Shown piece after piece: positions 28,422 through 36,612 of a stretch of DNA of 64,000 bases. The stretch is taken from positions 50,541-114,540 of the forward strand of contig NZ_JAPFDR010000006.1 in assembly GCF_026168755.1 (NCBI RefSeq). Reading direction: 5' to 3'. Origin of the DNA: Clostridium sp. (GTDB lineage Bacteria; Bacillota; Clostridia; Clostridiales; Clostridiaceae). Each line of letters begins with the position of its first letter. The first letter of the stretch is position 1. The notes below the pieces were generated by a model. That model was not told the origin of the DNA and did no database searches. It was given only the letters and a program-made list of their open reading frames with translations. The translations under genes and the position numbers were made by a program.

Positions 28422-30032
28422 ATGAAATCAAAAAAAGTAAGCAAGATATTAGCATTTTTAATGACTGGAGTTTTAATATCATCTTTTGGATTAATTAGAG
28501 TTACAAAAGCTAAAGAAAAAATAGAAGCTAAAACCCGTGTTTCTGTACATGATCCTTCAATAGTTAAAGATGGAGATGAATATTATGTATTTGGATCTCA
28601 TATAGATGCAGCGAAATCTACAGATTTACAAAATTGGACTAGGTTCACTAATGGATATACAACACCGGGGAATGTTATATTTGGAGATTTATCGGAGAAT
28701 TTAGCTGGTTCATTTGCATGGGCTGGTGAAGACGATTCAGACAGTAAAGGTGGTTTTTCTGTTTGGGCACCTACTGTATTTTGGAATGATAACTATGTAA
28801 ATGATAATGGTGCTAAAGGAGCATATATGATGTATTATTGTACATCATCTACGTATAAACGTTCTGCTATAGGGTTTGCAGTATCTCAAAATATTGAGGG
28901 GCCATATACTTATGTTGATACTATTATGTACTCTGGATTTACTAAAAATGATGCATATGACTCAAATAGTGCTAAAAATACTAAATATGTAAATACTCAT
29001 ATTGATGAATTAATTGAAGAGGATGTTTTAGAAGGATTAAATGATTCATGGTTTAATGCTGATGGTTCATATAATACAAGTTATGCACCAAATGCAATAG
29101 ATCCAGAATTATTCTATGATGAAAATGGACAGTTATGGATGACTTATGGATCTTGGTCAGGTGGAATATATATATTAAAAATAGATGATACTACTGGACA
29201 ACCTATATATCCAGGAGCTGATGCAGACCAAGATAGTCTTAATCTTACAGATAGATATTTTGGTAAAAGAATATCTGGAGGTTATACACAATCAGGGGAA
29301 GGGGCAGATGTAGTATATGATAAGGAGAATGGATACTACTATATGACTGTAACTTATGGGGGATTAACTGCTGATGGTGGATATAATATGAGGTTATTTA
29401 GATCAGAAAATCCAGATGGTCCATATTTAGATTCAGCAGGAAGAAATGCAGCTTTATCAGGAAATGTTAGCAATACTAATTATGGAATTAAGTTAATTTC
29501 TAATTATAAATTTGATTGTCAGGATACAGCTCTAAAAGCAGCAGGTCATAATTCAGTTTTTTTAGAAGAGGATGGAGATAGATATTTAATTCATCATCAA
29601 AGATTTGATAATGGAACTGAATATCATGAGGTAAGAGTTCATCAAATGTTTGTAAATAAAGAAGGCTGGCTAGTAGTTGCTCCTTATGAAAATAGTGGAG
29701 ACGAAATTTCACAAACAGGATATTCAAAGGAAGAAATAGTAGGGAATTACCAATTTATTAATCATGGAACTGACACTACAAGTTCTATATCAAGCACATT
29801 GAATATTACATTAAATGAAGATTTTACAGTAAGTGGTGATATAACTGGTACTTGGACTATGGAGGAGGATACTTATTATATGACTATCACTACAAATGAT
29901 ATAACTTATAGTGGAGTATTCTTTAAACAACAAGATGAATCATTAGAAGAAAATAAAGTAATGACATTTACTGCTATTGGAAATAATAATGAATCAGTTT
30001 GGGGAAGTAAACTTGAATTAGATGATTTATAA
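28422..30032 (+). CDS. Secreted endo-1,5-alpha-L-arabinanase, GH43 (truncated by in-frame stop)
   Basis: A signal peptide (KKVSKILAFLMTGVLISSFG, cleavage near residue 30) is followed by a GH43 five-bladed propeller. Catalytic residues are the base Asp44 (SVHDPSIVKDG), the modulator Asp227 (NAIDPELFYD) and the acid Glu293 (SGEGADVVYD). Residues from about 430 form the extra beta-barrel domain of extracellular Firmicute arabinanases. It cuts arabinan outside the cell, giving oligosaccharides for the GH51 enzyme. The TAA at 30030 interrupts a longer frame that goes on into an Ig-like domain, so this is the surviving catalytic part. It could still be secreted and active, but unanchored. Confidence 0.88.
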   Translation: MKSKKVSKILAFLMTGVLISSFGLIRVTKAKEKIEAKTRVSVHDPSIVKDGDEYYVFGSHIDAAKSTDLQNWTRFTNGYTTPGNVIFGDLSENLAGSFAWAGEDDSDSKGGFSVWAPTVFWNDNYVNDNGAKGAYMMYYCTSSTYKRSAIGFAVSQNIEGPYTYVDTIMYSGFTKNDAYDSNSAKNTKYVNTHIDELIEEDVLEGLNDSWFNADGSYNTSYAPNAIDPELFYDENGQLWMTYGSWSGGIYILKIDDTTGQPIYPGADADQDSLNLTDRYFGKRISGGYTQSGEGADVVYDKENGYYYMTVTYGGLTADGGYNMRLFRSENPDGPYLDSAGRNAALSGNVSNTNYGIKLISNYKFDCQDTALKAAGHNSVFLEEDGDRYLIHHQRFDNGTEYHEVRVHQMFVNKEGWLVVAPYENSGDEISQTGYSKEEIVGNYQFINHGTDTTSSISSTLNITLNEDFTVSGDITGTWTMEEDTYYMTITTNDITYSGVFFKQQDESLEENKVMTFTAIGNNNESVWGSKLELDDL

Positions 30033-30717
30033 GCTGTTGAATATACAGGAAATGATTTAGAAAATAAAATTCCAAGTGTAACTAAGTCTGATATAGAGCT
30101 ACCTACAGTAGGGCCATATCATACAACAATTAGTTGGAAATCAAGCAATGAAAATAGTATATCTAATGAAGGAAAAGTAAAACGTACAGATGAAGATGCA
30201 ACTGTTATTTTAACTGCAACTATAACTAAAGGGGAATCAGTTATTACTAAAGAATTTACTGTACTTGTTAAGGGAGTGTTACAAGAAGTTGGAGTAGAGC
30301 CAATTTATAAATATGATTTTGAAAGTTTAGAGAATCAAACAATTGCAAATACAGGTAGTAAGATTGGTACTGCAACATTAGTTGGTACTGCATCAGTTGT
30401 AGAAGATGAAGAAAGAGGAAATGTATTAGAGGTTACAAACGAAAAGGGTGCAGTGAAGGTTAATTATTTAGCATGATGAAAAAAAGCAAGATGAAGAGCA
30501 AAAAAATCCGGAAAATCCACAAGAACCAGGAGATACATTAAATCCGGGAAGTAGTGATTCAGGAAATGTTGATTCTGGGAAGAAGCCAACAGTAAATAAT
30601 AATGTAAATACATCAAAATTACCGCAAACAGGAGCAATTAATGTATTATTTACATTAGCTTTAGGTGGAGCAAGCGTTACTATTGGTGGAATAACTTTAA
30701 AAAAGAAAAAATTATAA
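30033..30717 (+). pseudogene. Former C-terminal part of the arabinanase: Ig-like domain, partial LamG-like domain, LPXTG anchor
   Basis: Directly after the TAA the same frame continues for 147 codons with a bacterial Ig-like domain (SIELPTVGPYHTTISW-like, TVILTATITKGESVITKEFT). It then enters the start of a LamG-like domain (YKYDFESLENQTIANTGS) and stops at TGA 30474. A +1 shift then gives an 80-codon frame with a Pro/Asn/Gly-rich linker, LPQTG (30619-30633), a hydrophobic helix and KKKKL, a complete sortase signal. The LamG-like domain is cut short at the shift, so a deletion is likely. The parent gene encoded a cell-wall-anchored multidomain arabinanase. Confidence 0.85.
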
Positions 30718-30728
30718 TATAGAGTAAT

Positions 30729-30770
30729 TAATAAAACTGTATCAAAAGTACTTTTGATACAGTTTTATTA
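30729..30770. terminator. 42-bp perfect palindrome acting as bidirectional terminator
   Basis: Two 20-base arms (TAATAAAACTGTATCAAAAG and complement) meet at a central TA. In RNA this forms a long stem with a minimal loop between the arabinanase locus and the converging propeller gene. Confidence 0.8.
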
Positions 30771-30786
30771 ATTTAAAAGATAAATC

Positions 30787-31815
30787 TTATTGATTAATAT
30801 TTATTTTAGTACCTAAAAGTTTTAGAAAATTAGTATAACTATAAAATTTTGGTGCATTTAGATACTCATCTTTATTGGAATTACTTTTAAATATAAATTG
30901 TGTGAAGGAATAATTATAAATTTCATTAAATAGTTTTATATCACTCCAACTTTCTCCGTTATTTAAAGAATAAGTAGAATATAAATGATTATATTCCATC
31001 CACTGACAGTAAAGAATATTCTTATATTTAATTAGATTTGGAAATAAGCTTGGTATTTTAGTGCTTAAAAATATATTGTTTTGAATATAAGGAGTTTTAT
31101 TTTCGAAAAACAAGTTTATATATTTACAGTAAAATTGATTTTGATTTTTTTCTGAATATACAATATGATAGATATTTTTTGAATCCTTTAATACTGATAA
31201 ATAAACCTTTGGTTTTTTTGAAAAAGTTATTTGAATAGGAGTATCCCATTTTTCTTTATCATAACTATAATTAGCTACAAAGAGTTCTTCATATCTATCT
31301 ATTAATTTGAAGTAATAAATCTTTAAATTACTTTCATTTATTATTACTTCAAAATTATTTAAAAGTGTATAATTTAAAAAATCTATGTTACTTTTTATCC
31401 AAATATTATTTTTTTTATAATAATGTACTAAGGTTGAAAAGTGAGACTTTTCTTTATTTATTTCATAGTAAATTATATGAACTTTATTATCAAGGTGTTT
31501 AATAAAAGGAAATTTAATTTTATATTTATTAGAATCATATTTTAAAATTAATGTTTTATATATATTTGAACCATTTATATGTAAGTAGTTGAGAAATTTA
31601 TTTTTTTCAGTGAATAATCCATATATATCATTATTGGAATTTATATCAAAATAAATAGTTGATAGTGATGAAATATCTGATAAAATTTTTTTATTTTTTT
31701 TTATTTCAAAATTAGAATTAACATAATTAATAGAAATTCCATTTTCTACAGAAATAGCATATAAATTATTAAATGAATTCCTAATTAATATTGAAGATTG
31801 TTTTATAAATGACAT
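30787..31815 (-). CDS. Unrecognised beta-propeller-like protein
   Basis: The 342 residues show repeated beta-strand patterns with Asn/Asp-Gly or Asn-Gly turns. One sialidase-type Asp-box-like motif is present (YSLNNGESWSD, about 288-298), and a similar spacing in YDKEKWDTPIQI suggests a propeller fold. There is no signal peptide, membrane segment or catalytic signature, and Asn, Ile, Lys and Tyr are abundant. GGAGTG precedes the ATG. It is divergent from a gene with a sigma-K-like promoter and belongs to a cluster of similar low-complexity surface-type proteins, so I suspect a spore-coat or appendage component. Its own promoter is not clear. Confidence 0.5.
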   Translation of the reverse strand: MSFIKQSSILIRNSFNNLYAISVENGISINYVNSNFEIKKNKKILSDISSLSTIYFDINSNNDIYGLFTEKNKFLNYLHINGSNIYKTLILKYDSNKYKIKFPFIKHLDNKVHIIYYEINKEKSHFSTLVHYYKKNNIWIKSNIDFLNYTLLNNFEVIINESNLKIYYFKLIDRYEELFVANYSYDKEKWDTPIQITFSKKPKVYLSVLKDSKNIYHIVYSEKNQNQFYCKYINLFFENKTPYIQNNIFLSTKIPSLFPNLIKYKNILYCQWMEYNHLYSTYSLNNGESWSDIKLFNEIYNYSFTQFIFKSNSNKDEYLNAPKFYSYTNFLKLLGTKININQ

Positions 31816-31967
31816 AATATCACTCCAGATATCTTTATATATTAAATATATATTTTTCTAGCTATATTAATATGTTATTAATAATTAAATTTTAAAATTA
31901 GCTTATCAAGGATATAAGAAATACTTGTATAAAAAATAATTAATTTCAAAAAAACTCTCAAAAGGAA

Positions 31968-31994
31968 ACATATATAGCTATAAATCATAATATA
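31968..31994 (+). promoter_or_regulatory. Sigma-K-like promoter of the 331-residue paralogue
   Basis: GGAAAC (AC at 31968-31969), a 16-nt spacer and CATAATATA (31986-31994) fit the late mother-cell sigma-K consensus AC-N16-CATANNNTA. The surrounding sequence (AAAAGGAAAC, AGCTAT, ATCATAATAT, AAGTAAAAAA) is shared with the promoter of the second paralogue at 35491. Confidence 0.65.
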
Positions 31995-32052
31995 AAGTAA
32001 AAAAAACAAATTTATTGTCTAATTAATGATATAAATCAGGAGGAAATAAATA

Positions 32053-33048
32053 ATGTCATATAAAAAAGGAAGAATAGATAAAAGTTCAAATTGTCATAAA
32101 GAAATCAAATTTAAAGATAATTGTGATTTAAATTGTTGTGATAATTTAATAGTTAGGGACTCAGATATTTATGAAGCTGAATGTGTTCCAGTAGTAACTG
32201 AAAAAATATTTGATAGTATAATTTTAGAAGACTTTAAATACAGGGTAGAAGAGGAAGAGTTTACTATAGTTTCTACAGGGAAATGTCATTATGATGAAGG
32301 AGCACCTATATGTATAGATAAAATAGGAATAACTTATGATTTTATAGGAATTGCGGAAGAGAAAAAGGAAGAATTGATAAATTCTGAAAATATTATTTTT
32401 TCAGCAGAACCAGGAACAGGATATAATACTTCTGATGAAGTTTTTTATAATGAATATATAGGAACATTTGTAACAAATAGATGTTGTGAAAAAGATAGTA
32501 AAAAGCAAGGGATAAAATCTAGGGTTTTGGAGAACAATGTAAAGTTTTACGTTAGCAATTTGCAAATTGCTTTAATAGGTACAATAGGAGATAAACAATT
32601 TAAAGCAATTTCAAGTAATATGCCATATACAGGACATATATTTGATGGAGTTAGCTTGGATTTTTACGGAAGAATAAATTTACCGAAAGGTTCTAGAAAA
32701 GCAACGATACATGAAGAGTATGATGGATGTTTAACTGCTGAATGTGCAACAACAAATTGTTTATATAGTAGCGATAGTGACACATTTACAGCAGCTATAG
32801 AATTTTTATTAGTAGTTGAGAAAAATATGTATTCAACAGTAACTGAAAAAATGGCTGTTTTTACAATGAGTAATGCTGTTATATCTCACTCTGGGGAAGT
32901 AAGTCATGCATGTTATGATGATTGTCCAGAAGATGAGCCTAGTTATGATTGCTCAAAAGATGAATCTAGGGAATGCTTTAACGAAACTCCTAATGCAAGT
33001 ATTTGTAAATATGAAATTGATAGAATAGAAGATATTTGTAGGGATTAA
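32053..33048 (+). CDS. Unrecognised clostridial protein, paralogue 1 (probable spore-surface protein)
   Basis: The 331-residue protein has no signal peptide or membrane helix. It is clearly homologous to the 277-residue protein 3.5 kb downstream. Shared stretches include YEAEC/YQAEC, DFKYRVEE/DFKYKVEE, ITYDFIGIAE/INYDFIGMIE, IFSAEPGTGYN/IFSAKLGAGYN and HEEYDGCLTAECA/HEEYNGFLTAECA. Cysteine is frequent. This copy has an extra C-terminal tail (about 278-331) rich in Asp, Glu and Cys. GGAGG precedes the ATG. Its sigma-K-like promoter, matched in the paralogue, argues for expression in the mother cell late in sporulation. I do not recognise a named family; no enzymatic motif is visible. Confidence 0.6.
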   Translation: MSYKKGRIDKSSNCHKEIKFKDNCDLNCCDNLIVRDSDIYEAECVPVVTEKIFDSIILEDFKYRVEEEEFTIVSTGKCHYDEGAPICIDKIGITYDFIGIAEEKKEELINSENIIFSAEPGTGYNTSDEVFYNEYIGTFVTNRCCEKDSKKQGIKSRVLENNVKFYVSNLQIALIGTIGDKQFKAISSNMPYTGHIFDGVSLDFYGRINLPKGSRKATIHEEYDGCLTAECATTNCLYSSDSDTFTAAIEFLLVVEKNMYSTVTEKMAVFTMSNAVISHSGEVSHACYDDCPEDEPSYDCSKDESRECFNETPNASICKYEIDRIEDICRD

Positions 33049-33143
33049 TTAATAGTAAGCAGAAAAATTTAAATGATTAAAGTTATAATATTTATTTAAA
33101 TTCGTATAAAAATACTACCATATAATTGAGAGTTTTGTTTAAT

Positions 33144-33178
33144 AAATATTACTGGAAGTAGTGCTTCCAGTAATATTT
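33144..33178. terminator. Bidirectional terminator
   Basis: Arms AAATATTACTGGAAG and CTTCCAGTAATATTT form a perfect 15-bp stem with the loop TAGTG between two convergent genes. Confidence 0.8.
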
Positions 33179-33206
33179 ATTGATTACATAGAATTTATTT
33201 ATATGC

Positions 33207-34064
33207 TTATAAATCATTTAAGTCTATAGGAGTTATAGATATTTGATCTAATTCTTTATTTAAATTATCTATTTGTTTTAAAATCATAGAAATATTTTCA
33301 TTTATTATGCATATATCATTAGATAATTTAGAGGTTATAGTATTAAGTTCTGAAATTATAGCATCAGTATTTTGTAGTGATTTATTAATGTCAGTATTAA
33401 ACTTATTGAGTGTTTGAGAAAATTCATTTTTTAAATTATTTAAATTAGTAGTATTTGAATCTATTATATTATTTAATTTAGAAATTTTATTATTGATTGA
33501 ATTTTTAAAGTTGTTAAACTGAATATCTATATTTGTTTTATCTAAATTTATAAGTTCTATAAATGGAGGATTATTTGAATAAAATGAATCAAAATTAATT
33601 ATTGTATTTAATATTGAATCTAAAGGCTTAATAATTAAGCTAGATTGTGTTTTATTAGATAAAATAGATATTAATATAGGGGTAATATCTATTCTTATAT
33701 ATTTGTTTATATCATAAGAATTAATTTTTATGTTTATATTAGAATCTGACTTTGTTTTAGATATAAATTGTGGATTAATAACTAAATCATTATAAGGTGT
33801 TAAATTTTCGCAAATTGATAGAAGGATGGACTTATTATTGATAAATTTTGAATCCTTTATATAGAGATTTAAAAATGCTGAATCAAATGAATTTAAATTA
33901 ATATTACATAAATCAAAGTTTAAAATCGTTAAATATTCATTTTTTGTATTAAAATTATTATATATTATTCCTACAAATAAACTATTATTTTTAGAATTAA
34001 TTTTTAAATTAGTTTTATTTATAGTAGCTCCAGAGGAACAAATAATTTTATTAGAACTTTTCAA
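33207..34064 (-). CDS. Beta-rich (DNRLRE-like) protein with C-terminal coiled coil
   Basis: The 285-residue protein starts at TTG with GGAGTG 8 nt upstream. Residues 1-175 are beta-rich, with a pattern (AFLNLYIKDS, RIDITPILISIL, SLIIKPLD) reminiscent of DNRLRE-type carbohydrate-binding-like domains that often sit on surface proteins. Residues 178-275 form a long heptad coiled coil (FKNSINNKISKLNNIIDSN and following repeats). There is no signal peptide, export signal or enzyme motif. The promoter contains CATAATATA as in the neighbouring sporulation-type genes. I infer a structural protein of the spore surface; the domain match is tentative. Confidence 0.55.
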   Translation of the reverse strand: MKSSNKIICSSGATINKTNLKINSKNNSLFVGIIYNNFNTKNEYLTILNFDLCNINLNSFDSAFLNLYIKDSKFINNKSILLSICENLTPYNDLVINPQFISKTKSDSNINIKINSYDINKYIRIDITPILISILSNKTQSSLIIKPLDSILNTIINFDSFYSNNPPFIELINLDKTNIDIQFNNFKNSINNKISKLNNIIDSNTTNLNNLKNEFSQTLNKFNTDINKSLQNTDAIISELNTITSKLSNDICIINENISMILKQIDNLNKELDQISITPIDLNDL

Positions 34065-34100
34065 AATTAATCACTCCTAGTTTAGTAGTGCTCATTTTTA

Positions 34101-34128
34101 TATATTATGAAATTAAATTTTATTTTGT
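34101..34128 (-). promoter_or_regulatory. Sigma-K-like promoter of the coiled-coil protein gene
   Basis: On the minus strand AAC (ending at 34127), a 17-nt spacer and CATAATATA (34109-34101) lie upstream of the TTG start. The -10 element is identical to that at 31986; the spacer is one base longer than in the other three. Confidence 0.55.
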
Positions 34129-34155
34129 TCTTATTTATATAGGTTAATAAAAAAT

Positions 34156-34210
34156 AAAAATGGAGTCTGGTAAAGAATAAAATATACTCTTTGCCTTGAC
34201 TTCCATTTTC
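34156..34210 (-). terminator. Terminator of the DUF4489 pair
   Basis: AAAATGGAGTC and GACTTCCATTTT form the base of a long imperfect stem (inner AAAGA/TCTTT) beyond the stop codon of the second DUF4489 gene. Confidence 0.65.
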
Positions 34211-34263
34211 ATTATAAAAATTATATTAACTTATTTTATTTGTTACAGAAATTTATTTAAAAT

Positions 34264-34725
34264 TTAGCAGTGTTCTTCAACTGCTAAAGCTGTAATTTGT
34301 CCGCTAACAGTTGTACCAATTTGTGCTAAAGTTGCATTTGAGATTTCTAGTGTATAGGTACAGCATTCACAGCATACACTACAGTCACAAATTTGAAATT
34401 CAAATGATTTTCCTGATAAAGCATTAATTAATGAACTTGAAGTATAAGATCCACCTACATATTGAGAGCAACCATCAGAGCAACATTTTTTTACTCTAAA
34501 AGTTATGCTTGTTAATACATCTAATGGAGCACTTATTAATGCAGTAATACGAAGTAATACTTTAGGATTTTTTAAGCATTTTGTGTTTAATGTTACACTT
34601 GCTACTGAGAATGGATTTCTTATACTAGCCCCTGCTAAATCTAATATAGGCAATGGACCTGCTGAACCACAACCACAATTTAATACGGACTTTCCGGGTT
34701 TTTTTATTTCACATAAAGAGTTCAT
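34264..34725 (-). CDS. DUF4489 protein, copy 2
   Basis: This 153-residue protein is a paralogue of the preceding gene product. Both share KPGKSxLxCGCGxAGPLPxLDL near the N-terminus, GCSQYVGGSY in the middle, a Cys-rich CDCxxCCxC segment and the ending VSGxITALAVE(x)xC. This is the DUF4489 family found in clostridia. There is no export signal. The cysteines suggest disulphide cross-linking, as in spore-coat proteins. It starts 34 bp after copy 1, with GGAGG before the ATG, so they form one operon driven by the sigma-K-like promoter upstream of copy 1. Confidence 0.72.
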   Translation of the reverse strand: MNSLCEIKKPGKSVLNCGCGSAGPLPILDLAGASIRNPFSVASVTLNTKCLKNPKVLLRITALISAPLDVLTSITFRVKKCCSDGCSQYVGGSYTSSSLINALSGKSFEFQICDCSVCCECCTYTLEISNATLAQIGTTVSGQITALAVEEHC

Positions 34726-34759
34726 AATATTACCTCCAAATTTAATATCTAAGCAAAGC

Positions 34760-35266
34760 TTAGCAAGATTTTTCTACGGCTAAAGCAGAAATAGTACCAC
34801 TAACTGTTGTTCCTGCTACTAATAAGCTTGCATTAGATATTTCTACAGAGTAAGTTGCACATCCACAACATTCTCCGCAGTCGCAGAATTGGAAAGAGAA
34901 TGATTCACTATGCAAAACATCAATTGCATCACTATAGTTATAGCTTCCACCAACATATTGAGAGCATCCGTTGATGCATCTTACTAGTCTAAATGTTATA
35001 TTTGGAAAAACTCCTGCTGGAACATTAATTAATGCAGTAAAATTAATTAATACAGTTGGACAGTGCATTCCTCTTGTATCAATAGATGTGCTTGCAACTG
35101 AATAAGGATTTACTATACTAGCACCAGTTAAATCTAATACTGGTAAAGGTCCAGCAGCACCACAGCCACAACTTAATATAGATTTTCCAGGTTTAGGACA
35201 TGAACATTGTTCATTACAACCTTTTTTACACATACAGCTATTGTTATTATTATTATTATTTAACAT
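34760..35266 (-). CDS. DUF4489 protein, copy 1
   Basis: The 168-residue DUF4489 protein begins with an Asn run (MLNNNNNNNSCMCKKGC) and two short Cys clusters that copy 2 lacks. The rest is collinear with copy 2: PKPGKSILSCGCGAAGPLP, NGCSQYVGGSY and CDCGECCGCATYSVEISNA. Function is unknown. It heads a two-gene operon with the best sigma-K-like promoter in the window, so a role as a cross-linked spore-surface protein is plausible but inferred. Confidence 0.74.
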   Translation of the reverse strand: MLNNNNNNNSCMCKKGCNEQCSCPKPGKSILSCGCGAAGPLPVLDLTGASIVNPYSVASTSIDTRGMHCPTVLINFTALINVPAGVFPNITFRLVRCINGCSQYVGGSYNYSDAIDVLHSESFSFQFCDCGECCGCATYSVEISNASLLVAGTTVSGTISALAVEKSC

Positions 35267-35327
35267 AATTTTCCTCCAAAGTTTGTATTTTTTAGGATTT
35301 ATTAAAGAAATATATCTTCCTCAATTT

Positions 35328-35354
35328 TATAATATGTACTTATAGACAAATGGT
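35328..35354 (-). promoter_or_regulatory. Sigma-K-like promoter of the DUF4489 operon
   Basis: On the minus strand AC (35354-35353), exactly 16 nt, then CATATTATA (35336-35328), a full match to AC-N16-CATANNNTA. It lies about 60 bp upstream of the start codon. Confidence 0.68.
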
Positions 35355-35392
35355 GATAAAACATAAATTATTTCTAGACATATTTTTACAAA

Positions 35393-35433
35393 TTATAATC
35401 TAATTAAATATAATTTATTTAATTAGATTATAA
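35393..35433. repeat. 41-bp AT-only hairpin between divergent sporulation-type promoters
   Basis: Perfect 18-bp arms (TTATAATCTAATTAAATA and complement) flank TAATT. The element is about midway between the two divergent promoters at 35328 and 35491. It could be a regulator site, an insulator or a remnant of a small mobile repeat. Nothing else is seen in this 307-bp gap. Confidence 0.55.
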
Positions 35434-35490
35434 TAAAATACAAATTTTATTATAATTATTTAAACTTGCAAACTAAAACTAGAAAAGGAA

Positions 35491-35517
35491 ACTTAGCTAT
35501 TTAAAAATCATAATATG
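35491..35517 (+). promoter_or_regulatory. Sigma-K-like promoter of paralogue 2
   Basis: GGAAAC (AC at 35491-35492), 16 nt and CATAATATG (35509-35517) align almost base for base with the promoter at 31968, including AAAAGGAAAC and ATCATAATAT. Confidence 0.62.
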
Positions 35518-35573
35518 AAGTAAAAAATTAAAATTATTGTCTTATTAACTTTATAAATTAAAGGAGGTAAATA

Positions 35574-36407
35574 ATGTTATATAAGAGGAAAGTTATTAAT
35601 GACTATCCAAATCATTATAAAGAAGTTGCCTTTAAAGATAGATGTAATTTAGAAAGTAACTATAGTTTAATATTTGAGGATGCAGATATTTATCAAGCTG
35701 AATGTATTAAAGTAATAAATGAAAAAATAATTGATTATATTACAGTAGAAGATTTTAAATATAAGGTTGAAGAAAAAGGAGAGTTTAAAATAGTTAATTC
35801 ATTTACTTATAAATATAATGAAGATGATTCTATATTCATAGATAAAATAAGTATAAATTATGATTTTATAGGAATGATAGAAGTTGAAAAGGAAGAATTA
35901 GTAGATTTAGAAAAAGTAATTTTTTCAGCAAAATTAGGAGCTGGATATAATTGTTGTGAAAAAAACTTTTATGATAAATTTACATCAAATGTTTGTACTA
36001 GCAAAAATTATTTTAGCAGAGGTAAAAATAATGAAGTAAAATCTAGAATTTTAGAAAATGAAGCACAGTTTTATGTATGTAATTTACAAGTAACCTTATC
36101 TGGAACAATAGGAAAGCAAGAGTTTAAAGCTATTTCTACTACTACACCTTATACAGGAGTTATATTTGAACAGGGTGGGTTAGATTTTTATGGCAATATA
36201 TATTTACCAAAAGAATATAAAAAAGTAACTATACATGAAGAATATAATGGATTTTTAACTGCTGAATGTGCAATTGCAGATAGCCAATATAATATTTCTA
36301 GTAATACATTTACAGCTTCAGTAGAATTTTTATTAGAGATTGAAAAAACTATATATTCAACAGTAAATGAAAAAATGGATATTTTCACTATACCCGATTC
36401 TGTATAA
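35574..36407 (+). CDS. Unrecognised clostridial protein, paralogue 2 (probable spore-surface protein)
   Basis: The 277 residues align along their full length with the N-terminal 277 of the 331-residue protein upstream. They share FKDRCNLE/FKDNCDLN, DADIYQAEC, INYDFIGMIEVEKEEL, KSRILENEAQFYVCNLQ and MPYTG/TPYTG followed by LDFYGxIxLPK. The acidic Cys-rich tail is absent and it ends at TIPDSV. There is no signal peptide. AAAGGAGG precedes the ATG. Conserved promoter elements show that the pair duplicated together with its control region, or that the control region is under selection. Function is unknown. Confidence 0.6.
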   Translation: MLYKRKVINDYPNHYKEVAFKDRCNLESNYSLIFEDADIYQAECIKVINEKIIDYITVEDFKYKVEEKGEFKIVNSFTYKYNEDDSIFIDKISINYDFIGMIEVEKEELVDLEKVIFSAKLGAGYNCCEKNFYDKFTSNVCTSKNYFSRGKNNEVKSRILENEAQFYVCNLQVTLSGTIGKQEFKAISTTTPYTGVIFEQGGLDFYGNIYLPKEYKKVTIHEEYNGFLTAECAIADSQYNISSNTFTASVEFLLEIEKTIYSTVNEKMDIFTIPDSV

Positions 36408-36529
36408 TTAAAATTATATAGTTATATAATACTTACTAAAATAGAGATTTTAAAGAAAGATTATTACACATATGTACATTAAAAATAATTTAAATGAATT
36501 TCAAATATGAATGAGAATAAAAAATATAA

Positions 36530-36598
36530 AAATACCACATACCAAAGTAAACTGTTCTTGATAAAAGGTAAAGTTTACAAAAGATAGGTGGTATTTTT
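36530..36598. terminator. Terminator between paralogue 2 and the DUF624 gene
   Basis: AATACCAC and GTGGTATT form the base of a long imperfect stem that also contains GTAAACT/AGTTTAC, with A-rich and T-rich flanks on either side, so it can work in both directions. The rest of this 205-bp gap is featureless. Confidence 0.65.
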
Positions 36599-36612
36599 AG
36601 TTAATTATAAAA

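Noticed and set aside
31816..31960. Sigma-K-like promoter for the propeller-like gene
   Set aside because: CATATTAAT is present on the minus strand, but it lacks TA at the end and AC at the right distance.
34505..34783. Plus-strand open frame across the DUF4489 genes
   Set aside because: It is antisense to two clearly homologous Cys-rich proteins, with no ribosome site.
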